The notes beneath the pieces are model-generated. The model had not been told where the DNA came from and searched no databases. It worked only from the letters and a program-made list of their open reading frames with translations. From positions 21,788,266-21,852,265 of the forward strand of contig OX387197.1 in NCBI GenBank assembly GCA_947561715.1: a DNA stretch of 64,000 bases, in the 5' to 3' direction. The translations under genes and the position numbers were made by a program. Shown in pieces: positions 12,781 through 23,805 of this stretch (its first letter is position 1; each line of letters opens with the position of its first letter). Source of the stretch: Ascidia mentula. Lineage: Eukaryota > Chordata > Ascidiacea > Phlebobranchia > Ascidiidae.

Positions 12781-13051
12781 ATTGTACCTCATGTTTTTAA
12801 GTTTGCCATTTCGAGTTATACAGTACTTCCTCAGTTATTATCGAGTCAATACCTTTCACGTGTTTGCGATTGACCGGTCAAAAGCGTTTAGAAATAGGAT
12901 TTTGTCAGAATTATATTGCAGTTGATCCGCTTGTTCTTTAACGTACAACGCACAGTGCAGCATTAACACATTTCCCCTGCATTTTAGTGTTTTACCTCAT
13001 AAAGTAACATTATTCATTTCACTCTATAGGCAGAATTACGTTTTCCTGTAG

Positions 13052-13509
13052 TGGTGTCTGTTGCTATTGGGGTCGGTATATCTGTGGCATCATTCGGTCA
13101 GCACCAATGGTTTATCTTCGTGTTAGCAGGGACCATTCCCGGTAAGTATTAAAACAACACAGCAATTGTGCATGAGTACAGAAGTATAAAAACGCCTATA
13201 TGTAGCTAGTGACTGTGGCACTGGACTAGCTTTTAAAATAACAAGCATCAATCCTGTGTGGGTAATATTTGTTTCCCAGTTAAGTGTGTGCTGTCGATTA
13301 TCCGTGACAAATTATTTCAAAGTATCTTAGTCTGGTTCGCAAATAACTAAAAAACTATATTGTGTTGAAATCCATAGTTGCAGTAAAATCAATGTTTTCT
13401 GGTACAGTTTATTTAAAGTCGTCCTCATTTCTGACTTTGTGAATTCAATTTTGACATTGTGTTATGTGTTCTAGGAACTTTGGTCGACGTCACCGGGGAA
13501 ATAAGATGT
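13052..13509 (+). pseudogene. Collapsed SLC16 gene, subgroup i type
   Basis: Three pieces of one transporter remain in order. The first is the 3' two thirds of exon 2 with its intact donor (13052-13141). The second is about 39 bases of exon 3, from the region encoding INPVW (13244-13282). The third is the acceptor and first 36 bases of exon 4 (13473-13509), which runs straight into the usual 3' flank. Exon 1, most of exon 3 and the end of exon 4 are gone, so no product is possible. It keeps the same order and flank as the intact genes at 15583 and 20013. Confidence 0.85.
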
Positions 13510-14504
13510 TACTACTTGGTATAGCGATACATGTTGATTTATAGTGCACATTATTTCCTTTACGTCTCAGCTCAGATGTCGTGTTTCAATACTATAGTTC
13601 AAGCCTGTATCTCTGTCCATGATTTTTTTCCACACATTTTTTGTTCACTCAGGTCGTACTTCGTCATACGAAATAAACTTATTAAAAATAAAAAGTAAAC
13701 ATTAACCGCTGGTTATGCCCAGAGCAAAGAGAAAAACGCTTCATATGGTCGTCGTTACATTGGACCAACAACCGTGCAATAAAATAAAATATTCTATGCA
13801 GGAAACTGCCACAAACATCCTAGCCTACTGGAAAGGAAGTATTTGTTTTCTAAACGCCGCTGAAATAATCAATGGTTACATATGCGCCCATCCATCATGC
13901 CATTTAATGGGATATGTATGGTAAATATTTACAACATTCAATATAAACAATACAGCCCACATAACTGAAGTCAACAAACGTTTGAGTTGTTATAGTGCCT
14001 GCAGACTGGTTGTAAAAACAAGTGAAAAGTTGCCGAGATGAATTTGACTTTAGCCATCATATGGGTTGTATTGTTAATGTTAAAGCTCACAAAACTGTAA
14101 GTTAGGTTCCTTTGTTCATTTCCGTTGTATGTGTCTGTCTAAACAACATGATTTGATTTTGTGAAAACGACGGGCACTATAAAAAAATTAAAAAAACACC
14201 TTACATCAGCATTACGCAGTGTGTTTGCAGAAACAATGAAAGTGTCGTAATGGTGCTGTCATTAGGTTTACAATTGTTTGGTGGATTTAGTCTTTTTGTT
14301 ATTATTTTAAACCACACTTCGTAAAATAAAGCAAAATATCCAAAAGATATTTGAAAGGGAGTGGTTTATCCTATTGTATTCACTCCCAATCACAAGTTAT
14401 TTTATTCTCACCTATGTTCAGTTCTTGCTACGATATTGTGGTTTTTAGGTCCCACAAGAGCGATTGCAGCTGGTGCTGTGATCCAGAGCCCGTATGAATC
14501 TCTT
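13510..14504. other. Duplicated 3' flank, no gene
   Basis: Matches 17990-18790 after the 15583 gene, and partly the flanks at 22000 and 4000-4900. Shared words include TACTACTTGGTATAGCG, CATATGGTCGTCGTTACATT and the GTTTGAGTTGTTATAGTGCCTGCAGAC region. There is no open frame worth calling. Confidence 0.5.
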
Positions 14505-14880
14505 GGGGGTCAATCGCCATTGTTGGCTTTGAAACTGAGAGATTTCTGCCGCAAATTTTTCGTCCAACGTACACCCTCATATGATCTTTGAACAAAGACT
14601 CTGCACTTGCCCCTTCTTTCCTTACTCCTTACGGTTTTGGGAGCGAAGTTTGAAAACTAGATAAAATATTAAAAATGCTCTACGTTTTCGACAGCAAAAT
14701 GTTTGCAGCCACAACTTTTCGAACACGAGCTTCACCTCAGAATCGCGAAAGCAGAGCTTGCCAGTCTTAGGGTTTCGCATGTAGAATATGCGTGCATTCC
14801 CCATTCCTTAGGCATTTGTATTTAACCAATTCATCTTACATCCCAAACTTTGCCCTTTTGATATATGGACGCGACCAAAA
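14505..14880 (-). pseudogene. Relic of a subgroup ii SLC16 gene (intron 1 and exon 1 tip)
   Basis: This region aligns with intron 1 of the minus-strand gene at 10044 (about 11390-11640). It includes the donor region, where CATCTTACATCCCAAA at about 14837 mirrors CATCCCAAAGCTTTGCCCAT at 11631. Only the last bases of exon 1 survive before similarity stops. A second copy of the same relic lies at about 18935-19290. Both stand upstream of, and opposite to, an intact subgroup i gene. Confidence 0.6.
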
Positions 14881-15582
14881 TATACCTTCCTGTGTTTGCC
14901 TATCGACGGGTCCGAGTACTAAGGTTTGTTCGATTAATCATCAGCCAAAATAAGTCAGCAGTTTATGTCACAGCCAGCAGTGTGTTTTGCAGGATTCGCG
15001 GTCAGAAATCCGATTTTGTCAGAAATATATTGCAGTTGTTCCGCATATTCTTCAAAGTACAACGCACAGTAATATTCTTGCAGCATTAACACGTTTTCAC
15101 TGCTTTTTATATTTACCTAATTGCGTAATATTGTTCATTTCATACTGAAGATCATGTTTACCTAGAGTACACCTAGGTTTGCTACGTACGTAGGTATTTG
15201 TTATAACTATTACACTACAATATTAATTGCATACTGTTTTGTTTACCAATGTGCATAATACAACAACGTGGTTATTAGCTTGATGAAATACATATTAACA
15301 CATAAAATTTTCGACAATAACTTGTTTGGTTATCATTGTATTGTCAATCATAAAGTTACACAAAGTCAGGTTTATGTTCCTCCTTGAAACGATTCCTAAC
15401 TAAACCCTATGACCCTAAATCCTTGTTGTACAACAATGGTAACATTCCAAAGAAATAAATATCATTGCCAGAACAGCCTTTGTATCATCAATATACCTGA
15501 CAGCATCAGTAAGGAATTGCTTAACCCCATGGAATTCACTTTAACTATTGATTTTTCCTTGGTGTATTTGTAGCTAGAGGCA

Positions 15583-17943
15583 ATGAACAGAGACAGTATT
15601 GCGGTTGACCCACCCGATGGGGGTTGGGGATGGGTCGTGGTGGCAGGAGTTTTCGTCTCATCAGCGCTCACTTTCGGGGCAATGATCTCTTACCCTGTAT
15701 TCTATTCTCCCATTATGCAAGAATTTAACATCGGCTTCGGAGGGGTCACGTGGTTGACGGGAGCTTTCGAAATCGGAAAAACCCTAGGATGTAAGTTGGT
15801 TAATCAGTAAGCTATAAGATCAGATTACGTCAGGGAGAAAATGTATACTTTAACTGCAAAAGACAAAAATCAAAAGCAGAGCCTCGCGCAATATACATTT
15901 GGAATAAATTTCAACCGTTCATTTAACTGCAATTATCGGCCAGATCTTTTGTTCACCCAAACGATATTGAAGTGTTAAGTGTTGTGATTTACACACAAAG
16001 CCTACATTGTATGTTTCTCTGCAAGTATTATAACGTCGCGGATAAATCTGGTGGCACACGTACGGAATTTACCGTCCATTTGTACACAGTACAATATGTT
16101 CACATATTTGTCCACCCCGGGTCTTGTCGGATGGCTTGGGTATCGCGGCACTGGAATGTTGGTATCTGCAGAGCTCAACCAATAGTGCCGCCAGGACCTG
16201 TATCACAATAATCATTAATAAATTAACTTAGTGGAAGTCTTTGCTTGGCCATTTGGTCGGCAAAGTCGTCTGATAGTCACACCAGCTGCACTGATGAGAC
16301 CTTATTGGTCGACTACTATTGGCTACACTTTGCCTCAATATTTATCGTTTGTGGAAACCATAACTCGATAAATTTTGCTCAAACGATATTGAGGTGTTGA
16401 GTATTGTGATTTGCGAATACAACCGCACTGTATATTTCAGTGCAAATATTGTAACGCAAGGGATAACTACAATAATTTAAAGACTTGTCCACCCCGGGTC
16501 TTGTCGGATGGCTTGGGTATCGCGGCACTGGAATGTTGGTATCTGTTGCTAGTGGCGTCGGTATATCTGTGGCATCCCTTGGACAGCACCAATGGTTCAT
16601 CTTCATGTTAGCAGGGACAGTCCCCGGTAAGTATTACAACAACACACCAGTTGTGCATTAGTACATAAATATAAAAACGCTTATATGTAGCTTGTGACTG
16701 TGGCACCGGATTTTAAACTAACAATCACACAGTTTCCACGTTGAGGTTCAGGACAATCGTCGATCCGTTTGGTTTCCAACTAGGAAAATGTATATTTTGT
16801 TGTTGATGTTAGGTTTCACTACGGGAGTTTTCGATTCGCTTCTCAACGTTGTCATTGTGCGATATTTCGTGAAACGGCGTCTCCTGGCTATTGGACTTGG
16901 CATTAACGGTACATCTGTAGGAACACTCGTCCTGGCTCCCCTGATACAGTATTGGATTGATTCGTACGGCTGGCGTGGAGGAATGCTGCTATTTGGTGGA
17001 ATTACGTTTAATGTTACTGTGGCCTGTGCCCTATTTAGACCAATTCACCTCGAAACAGACAAAAGCCAGGAGAAGAATAATTCTTGCTCTGTATTTGTTG
17101 ATTCAGGAAAGCAGGTGTTAAAACTTCCGAAAGTCTGGCTTCTTTGTGCCATATTTTTTTGTGCTTACGGTGGTGTTAGGATCTATCTACGGTTTGTGGT
17201 TCCATATGCTCAAGAGGTGTTGAACGTGGACCCAATGAAAGCCTCCCTTGTCTTATCAGCCTCCAGCATTGCTGGTATATTTTCACGTATCGGTTTTGGA
17301 GCCATCGGCGACTGGAAAGCCATCAATCCTGTGTGGGTGATAATTGTTTCCCAACTTTTAGCCGGTGTTATTTCGGCTTCTATGTGGTTTGTGAACGATT
17401 ATATCGGCGTGATGTTGAACAACGTGGCACGAGCCCTGCTCACCGCTGCAGTTTACATTCTGCACGTGAAGGTCATTGTTAATGTCGTTGGAGTGAGCAA
17501 TGTGACTTGGGGATATACAGTTACTGGATTTATTTCCGGAATGTTTGGAACGGTGTTGGTTCCACTTATTGGTAAGTTAACTAACTTCAAAAGCGTTTTT
17601 TCGACTGTGTGTGAGGTTCAGACAAACAAATTATTTCGTGGATCAAATTTTGAATTTCATAGTTTGTTCACAAATCACTGTCATGTTTTGATATGATAAA
17701 GTTATAATGATATCACTGTTTCCTTATACAGTTGGTGAAATTATTCAAAATCGCCCTTAGTACTTTAAAATTGTGTTGTGTGTTTCAGGAACTTTAGTCG
17801 ACGTCACCGGGGAAATGAGATGGGCGTTTATTGCTGCAGCCATTCTTACTATAATAGGCGCACTTTTGCACATTCCGCTTCTTAAACCTAAGAAGAAGAC
17901 TGAGGAAATTCCTCCTTCTGAAATCGAACTCAAAACCACATAA
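15583..17943 (+). CDS. SLC16 / MCT-like transporter, subgroup i
   Basis: Exons are 15583-15790, 16483-16626, 16813-17571 and 17789-17943, giving 421 residues. The protein begins MNRDSIAVDPPDGGWGW and has YFVKRR followed by LLAIG in exon 3, the segment-8 arginine in IFSRIGFGAIGD, and the tail EIELKTT. It is the direct tandem partner of the gene at 20013 (unit about 4.43 kb). Two oddities lie in intron 1. A truncated extra copy of exon 2 occurs at 16107-16168. The acceptor used for exon 2 reads TTTAAAG, with a poor pyrimidine tract, where the sister gene reads GTTTACAG. If that acceptor is weak, expression may be reduced or spliced differently. All frames are otherwise open. Confidence 0.8.
16107..16168 (+). 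pseudogene. Truncated extra exon 2 inside intron 1
   Basis: About 62 bases match the first part of exon 2 (the LSTPGLVGWLGYRGTGMLVS coding stretch). The splice acceptor is lost: the sister gene reads TTTACAG at this point and the copy reads ACATATTTG. The copy stops abruptly before the middle of the exon. It arose by local duplication of the exon. Confidence 0.85.
16262..16345 (-). repeat. Relic of the 287-bp repeat family
   Basis: The sequence around CAGCTGCACTGATGAGACCTT is the reverse complement of the AAGGTCTCATCAGTGCAGCTG part of the 8056-9012 repeat unit. The neighbouring bases also match loosely. It is a solitary degraded piece in intron 1 of the 15583 gene. Confidence 0.6.
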
Positions 17944-18934
17944 AGATCGTCCTTTGTTTACCATGGGTAGCTAAAATACTTCGATTGTTACTACTTGGTA
18001 TAGCGATAAATGTTGATATATTCATATTAATTTATAGTGCACATTATTTACTTCACGTTTTGGTATAGATGTCGCGTTTCAATACTAGTTCAAGGCTCTA
18101 TCCTTGCCCACTGTGTTTCACACGTTTCTTGTTCGCTCATGTCGTACTTCGTCATACGAAATAAACTATTTTGCAATAAAAAGTAAACATTAACCGCTGG
18201 TTATGCCCAGAGTAAAGAGCAACACACTTCATATGGTCGTCGTTACATTGGACCAACAAACGTACAATAAAAGAAATTATTCTATGCTGGAAAATGTCAC
18301 AAACATCCTAACCTGAAAATGAAGTATTTGTTTCCTAAACGCTGCAGAAATAATCAATGGTTACAAATGCGCCCATCCATCATGCCATTTAATTGGATAT
18401 GGATGTTGACCATTTACAACATTTAACATAAACAACACAGCCCACAAAACTTAACTCAACAAACGTTTGAGTTGTTATAGTGCCTGCAGACCGGTTGTAA
18501 AAACAACTGAAAAGTTGCCGGGATGAATTTGACTCCAGTTATCATATAGGTTGTATTGTTAATGTTGAAAGCTCACAAAGTTGGGTTCCTTTGTTCAGTT
18601 TCGTTGTATGTGTCCCTCGAAACAAAATGATTTGATTTTGTGAAAACGACGGAAATCTTACATCTGCATGACTCAGTGCGTTTGCAGAAACAATGGAAGT
18701 GTCGTAATGGTGCTGTCATTAGTTGTACAACCGTTTGACCGATTTGGTCCTTTCGTTATTTTATACTTTTAACGTGATTATTTTAAACTATACTTTGCAA
18801 AATAAATTAAAACTTTTAGCAAAAAAGTAAAAGAAAAAAGTTATGATGTTGTGGTTGTTAGTCCCCACAAGAGGGATTGCAGCTGGTGCTGTGTTCCAGG
18901 GCCCGTATGAATCTTTTGGGGCCAATGAATAGAG
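17944..18934. other. Duplicated 3' flank, no gene
   Basis: Counterpart of 13510-14504, with the same word order and small indels. It contains the probable polyadenylation signal at 18160. No coding exon is visible. Confidence 0.5.
18160..18165 (+). terminator. Probable polyadenylation signal AATAAA
   Basis: AATAAA in the word CGAAATAAACT lies 217 bases past the stop of the 15583 gene. The same word occurs at the same place after the sister gene (22165). Confidence 0.45.
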
Positions 18935-19290
18935 GGTCAATCACCATTGTTTGCTTTGAAACTGATAGACTACTATCGCAAAGGTTTCGTCTAACCTTCA
19001 CCCTCATGTGATCTCTAAACAAAGTCTTCGAACTGGAACATTCTTTCCTCTTGCAGGGACCTTACAGTTTTGGGAGTCAAGTTTGAAAACTAAATAAAAA
19101 TATCAAAAAATGCTCCTATGTTTTCGGTCACAACTTTTCGAGCACTAAAGTTTCACCTAATCGCAACTGCAGAGCTTGTCAGTCCTAGGGTTTCGACTGT
19201 AGAAATGCGTATACCTCTCCAATCCTTATGCATTTGAACTTAACCAAGTTCATCTTACATCCCAGAGCTGTGCCCATCTGATAGACGTGA
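18935..19290 (-). pseudogene. Second relic of a subgroup ii SLC16 gene
   Basis: Parallel to the relic at 14505-14880: intron 1 of a 10044-type gene plus the last bases of its exon 1 (CATCTTACATCCCAGAG at about 19252). It was duplicated together with the downstream subgroup i gene. It cannot encode anything. Confidence 0.6.
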
Positions 19291-20012
19291 CTAAAATACA
19301 ATAGTTTCCTGTGTTTGCCTATCGACGGGTCCGAGTACTCAAGTTTGTTCGATTAATCATTAGCCAAAATAAGTCAGCAGTTCATGTCAAATTCAGCAGG
19401 TTACTTTGCGGGATTCACGTTTGGAAATCGAAACTTGTCAGAAAAAGAGAAAGATTGCAGGTAATCTGCCTTTTCATTTATGTGCAACGTGCAGTAATAT
19501 TCATGCAGCATTAACAGATTTTCACTTCAAATTTAGTATTTACCTTATTGCTTAATATTATTCATTTCATACTAAGCAAGAATATGTTTACCCATAGTAC
19601 GCCTAGGTTTGCTATGCACGTAGGTATTTGTTATGACTATTACACTACGATATTAATTGCATGCTGTTTTGTTTAGCAATGTGCATAATACAACAACGTG
19701 GTTATACGCTAAAAGAAATACATATTAACACATAACATTTCCGATAATAACTTGTTTGGTTATCATTGTATTGTCAATCATAAAGTTACACAAAGTCAAG
19801 TTTATGTTTCTCCTTTAAACGATTCCTAACTAAACCTTATGGCCCTAAATCCTTGTGGTACAACAATGGTAACGTTCCAAAGAAATAAATATCATTGCCA
19901 GAACAGCCTTTGTATCATCAATATACCTGACAGCATCAGTAAGGAATTGTTTAACTCCAAGCAATGCACTTTTACAATTGATTTTTCCTTGGTGTATTTG
20001 CAGCTAGAGACA

Positions 20013-21948
20013 ATGAACAGAGACAGTATTGCGGTTGACCCACCCGATGGGGGTTGGGGATGGGTTGTGGTGGTAGGAGTTTTCGTCTCATCAGCGCTCA
20101 CTTTCGGGGCAATGATCGTCTACCCTGTATTCTATTCTCCCATTATGCAAGAATTTAACATCGGCTTCGGAGGGGTCACGTGGTTGACGGGAGCTTTCGA
20201 AATCGGCAAAACCCTTGGGTGTAAGTTGGTTAATAAGTAAGCTATTTGATCAGATTACGTCAGTGCGGCTCACAGAAGGGAGAAAATGTATACTTTAACT
20301 GTAAAGAACAATGACAAGAGCAGTGCTTCGCGCACAATGCAATAAATTTGAACCATTCACTTAACTACAATTATCGGCTAAATATATATCGTTTGTGAAT
20401 ATCCTAACTCGATAAATTTTGATCAAACAATATTGAGGTGTTAAGTATTGTGATTTGCGAACCTGCACTGTATATTTCAGTGCAAATATTGTAACGCAAG
20501 GGATAACTACAATATGTTTACAGACTTGTCCACCCCTGGTCTTGTCGGATGGCTTGGGTATCGCGGCACTGGAATGTTGGTATCTGTTGCTAGTGGCGTC
20601 GGTATATCTGTGGCATCATTCGGTCAATACCAATGGTTTATCTTCGTGTTAGCAGGGACCATCCCCGGTAAGTATTAAAACAACAGAGCAATTGTATAAA
20701 AACGTCTATATGTAGCTGGTGACTGTGGCACTGGACTAGATTTTAAACTAACAATCACACAGTTTCCACGTTGATGTTCAGGACAATGGTCAATCCGTTT
20801 GGTTTCCAACTTTAAATATGTATTTGTTTTTTATTGATGTCAGGTTTCGCTATGGGAGTTTTCGCTTCGCTTCTCAACGTTGTCATTGTACGATATTTCG
20901 TGAAACGGCGTCTTCTGGCTATTGGGCTTGGTATTAACGGTACATCTATTGGAACACTCGTCCTGGCTCCCTTGATACAGTATTGGATTGATTCGTACGG
21001 TTGGCGCGGAGGAATGCTGCTATTTGGTGGAATTACGTTTAACGTTACTGTGGCCTGTGCCTTATTTAGACCAATTCACCTCAAAACAGACGAAAGTCAG
21101 GAGAAAAATTCCTGCTCTGTATTTGTTGATTCTGGAAAGCAGGTGTTAAAACTTCCGAAAGTCTGGCTTCTTTGTGCCGTATATTTTTGTGTTTACGGTG
21201 GTGCTAGGATCTATCTACGGTTTGTGGTTCCATATGCCCAAGAGGTGTTGAACGTGGACCCAATGGCAGCGTCTCTTGTCTTATCAGCTTCCAGCATTGC
21301 TGGTATATTTTCACGTATCGGCTTTGGGGCCATCGGCGACTGGAAAGCCATCAGTCCTGTGTGGTTAATAATTGTTTCCCAACTTTTAGCCGGCGTTATT
21401 TCGGCTTCTATGTGGTTTGTCAACGATTTTATCGGCGTGATGTTGAACAACGTGACACGATCCCTGCTGACCGCTGCAGTTTACATCCTGCACGTGAAGG
21501 TCATTGTTAATGTCGTTGGAGTGAGCAATGTGACTTGGGGATATACAGTTACTGGATATATTTCCGGAATGTTTGGAACGGCGTTGGTTCCACTTATCGG
21601 TAAGTTAACTAACTTCAAAAGCGTTTTTTCGATTGTGTGTGATTGGTTCAGACAAAAAAAATATAGTCTGGTTCAAAAATCACTGTCATGTTTTGATATG
21701 ATAAAGTTATAATGATATCAATGTTTCCTCATACAGTTGGTGAAAATATTTAAAATCGCCCTGAGTACTTTAAAATTGTGTTGTGTATTTTAGGAACTTT
21801 AGTCGACGTTACCGGGGAAATGAGATGGGCGTTTATTGCTGTGGCCATTCTTACTATAATAGGTGCACTTTTGCACATTCCGCTTCTTGAACCTAAGAAG
21901 AAGACTGAGGAAAACCCTCCTGCTGAAATCGAACTCAAAACCACATAA
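20013..21948 (+). CDS. SLC16 / MCT-like transporter, subgroup i, intact
   Basis: Exons are 20013-20220, 20524-20667, 20844-21599 and 21794-21948, giving 420 residues. The ATG of MNRDSIAVDPP is chosen because it matches the sister genes. The same frame stays open upstream to 19839 through non-conserved codons containing a CAG-CTAGAGACA sequence that is probably 5' untranslated. The protein is nearly identical to that at 15583, including YFVKRR, the IFSRIGFGAIGD arginine and the IELKTT tail, and differs mostly by single substitutions and one residue in the central loop. The exon 2 acceptor (TTTACAG) is good here. It is the cleanest member of the pair and the likely main expressed copy, though that is inference. 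Confidence 0.86.
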
Positions 21949-23805
21949 AGTTTATGCTTTGTTTACCAAGAGTAGCAAATAAACTTCGATTGTTACTACT
22001 TGGTATAGCGGTAAATGTTGATATATTCATATTAATTTATAGTGCACATTATTTACTTCACGTTTTGGTACAGATGTCGTGTTTCAATACTAGTTCAAGG
22101 CTCTATCCTTGCCCACTGTGTTTCACACGTTTCTTGTTCGCTCATGTCGTACTTCGTCATACGAAATAAACTTAATTATTTCAATTAAAAGTGAACTGTC
22201 GCTGATTATGCCCAGAGTAAAGAGAAACACGCTTCATGAGGTCGTCATTACATTGGACCAACAAATGTACAATTGATTGAAAATATTCTGTCCAGTTAAA
22301 TATCTCCCAAAAATATAATAAGGATAAAAATGCACAAATAAAACTAGGGTCTTTCTAAGGAAACGCTAGGAATAAAACAGTACAATAGTGAATAATCAAA
22401 GTTTAGCGTTCAACACCAATTTACTCTTTTTACTGATAATAACGCACAATCATCAACCTACAGCGCACTACCATGAGAGAATAGCTTGTTCAAAAGCACT
22501 GAATGTTTCGCCCCCCAGTATCTTGGCCTGTTACCCAACCAAACGTGCACGAGTGTGTAAATAAAATGTTAAAGAAGAGGGAAACACAAAACAAAATATA
22601 GAGACCTTCTTTTCAGTTTTCAAGTGCTATGTGTTCGTTTTAATTTTCATGTGGTTTGTTGTCTTCACATTTTTACACATCCACCCGTTGCAGTGCAAAT
22701 AATAAATGGTGCAATGTAATTTGACGAGCTGTGTTTGTGGTTTCAATGACCATTGTACCATTGAAGTGCACTTGATATCATTCGTTAGCAATGCATCACA
22801 TGCCGATGGATCAGGACTGCTCGTTCGTGGATGCACTTGATCCGATGTGCTATCAATTAAATTGTGTCCCTTTAAATGCCTCTATAGTCCAATGCTATAG
22901 AAATATATTTTCTAAATGCGTGGTGGAGGACATAGGACGGGATGTATAGGTCAGTTAAGGTATCACGCACCCTTAGTAAGTTTGCAATTTCGATGTACTG
23001 CATAGGTTTTTCCCATATACGGACAGTGCATATCCTGGTTGGAAAGTTGTAATTTCATTTAAAAGCATGTTGCTTATACTTCGTTATTCAAACCCAGCAA
23101 ATGTGGCAGTTGTTCAGAAAATAGTCTGATCATGTCCGTAGACTCAATCGTTAACAATGCTGTGATTATATTGAAACATCGAAACACAAGGATTCTCTGG
23201 TTGTTAATTTGGTATAATTTCGAAAAGAGTGATTCTCAATGAGGAAATCACACACACGATAACCTCTGAGGTTTTATCAGCGTCGGTGTCATCTTAACTC
23301 AAGGACTGCATCGCGCTAATTCTTTAATATGTGGGCATGTGATACAAAGTAGAATAGTTTACTGTCTACGGCTACTTGTGTGAAATATAAAATAACCTGT
23401 CACGCACAGCCACATTTTTGGTGTAAAGTCATTTTGATGCAGTTGAAACTGCTCTTTAAATTGGACAGAATCTAGCCCCTGATATGGTGGTGTCTTAAAA
23501 CCCACGACAGTTTTGTTTGGTGTTGTGTTTTATGGATGGAGTACATCTTTTGTCATTCTTATTAATGTTGTTTATCGACGCCGTGCGTTCGTGCTGCGGG
23601 TCGTTATACTTTTGTTTGCTAACATGACTCGCACTCTCTTATCTTTCTGCCTCCTGTGTTAGAGGGCCTTGCACTGCATTGAAGTTTGCAGTTTTGTACA
23701 TGCAGTGGTTTCAAACATTAGATGCAGTTAATTTACCAAATTGACAGTTTGGTTATGCAGCCAGCGGTAATGGTTCATAATGCAATTTTCCATTAACTCT
23801 GAAAT
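21949..23805. other. Intergenic, no supported gene
   Basis: The first 350 bases are the shared 3' flank of subgroup i genes. From about 22290 to 23800 the sequence is unique within the window and holds only short open frames without splice or family support. Confidence 0.4.
22165..22170 (+). terminator. Probable polyadenylation signal AATAAA
   Basis: Equivalent in position and context to the signal at 18160, 216 bases after the stop codon of the 20013 gene. Confidence 0.45.
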
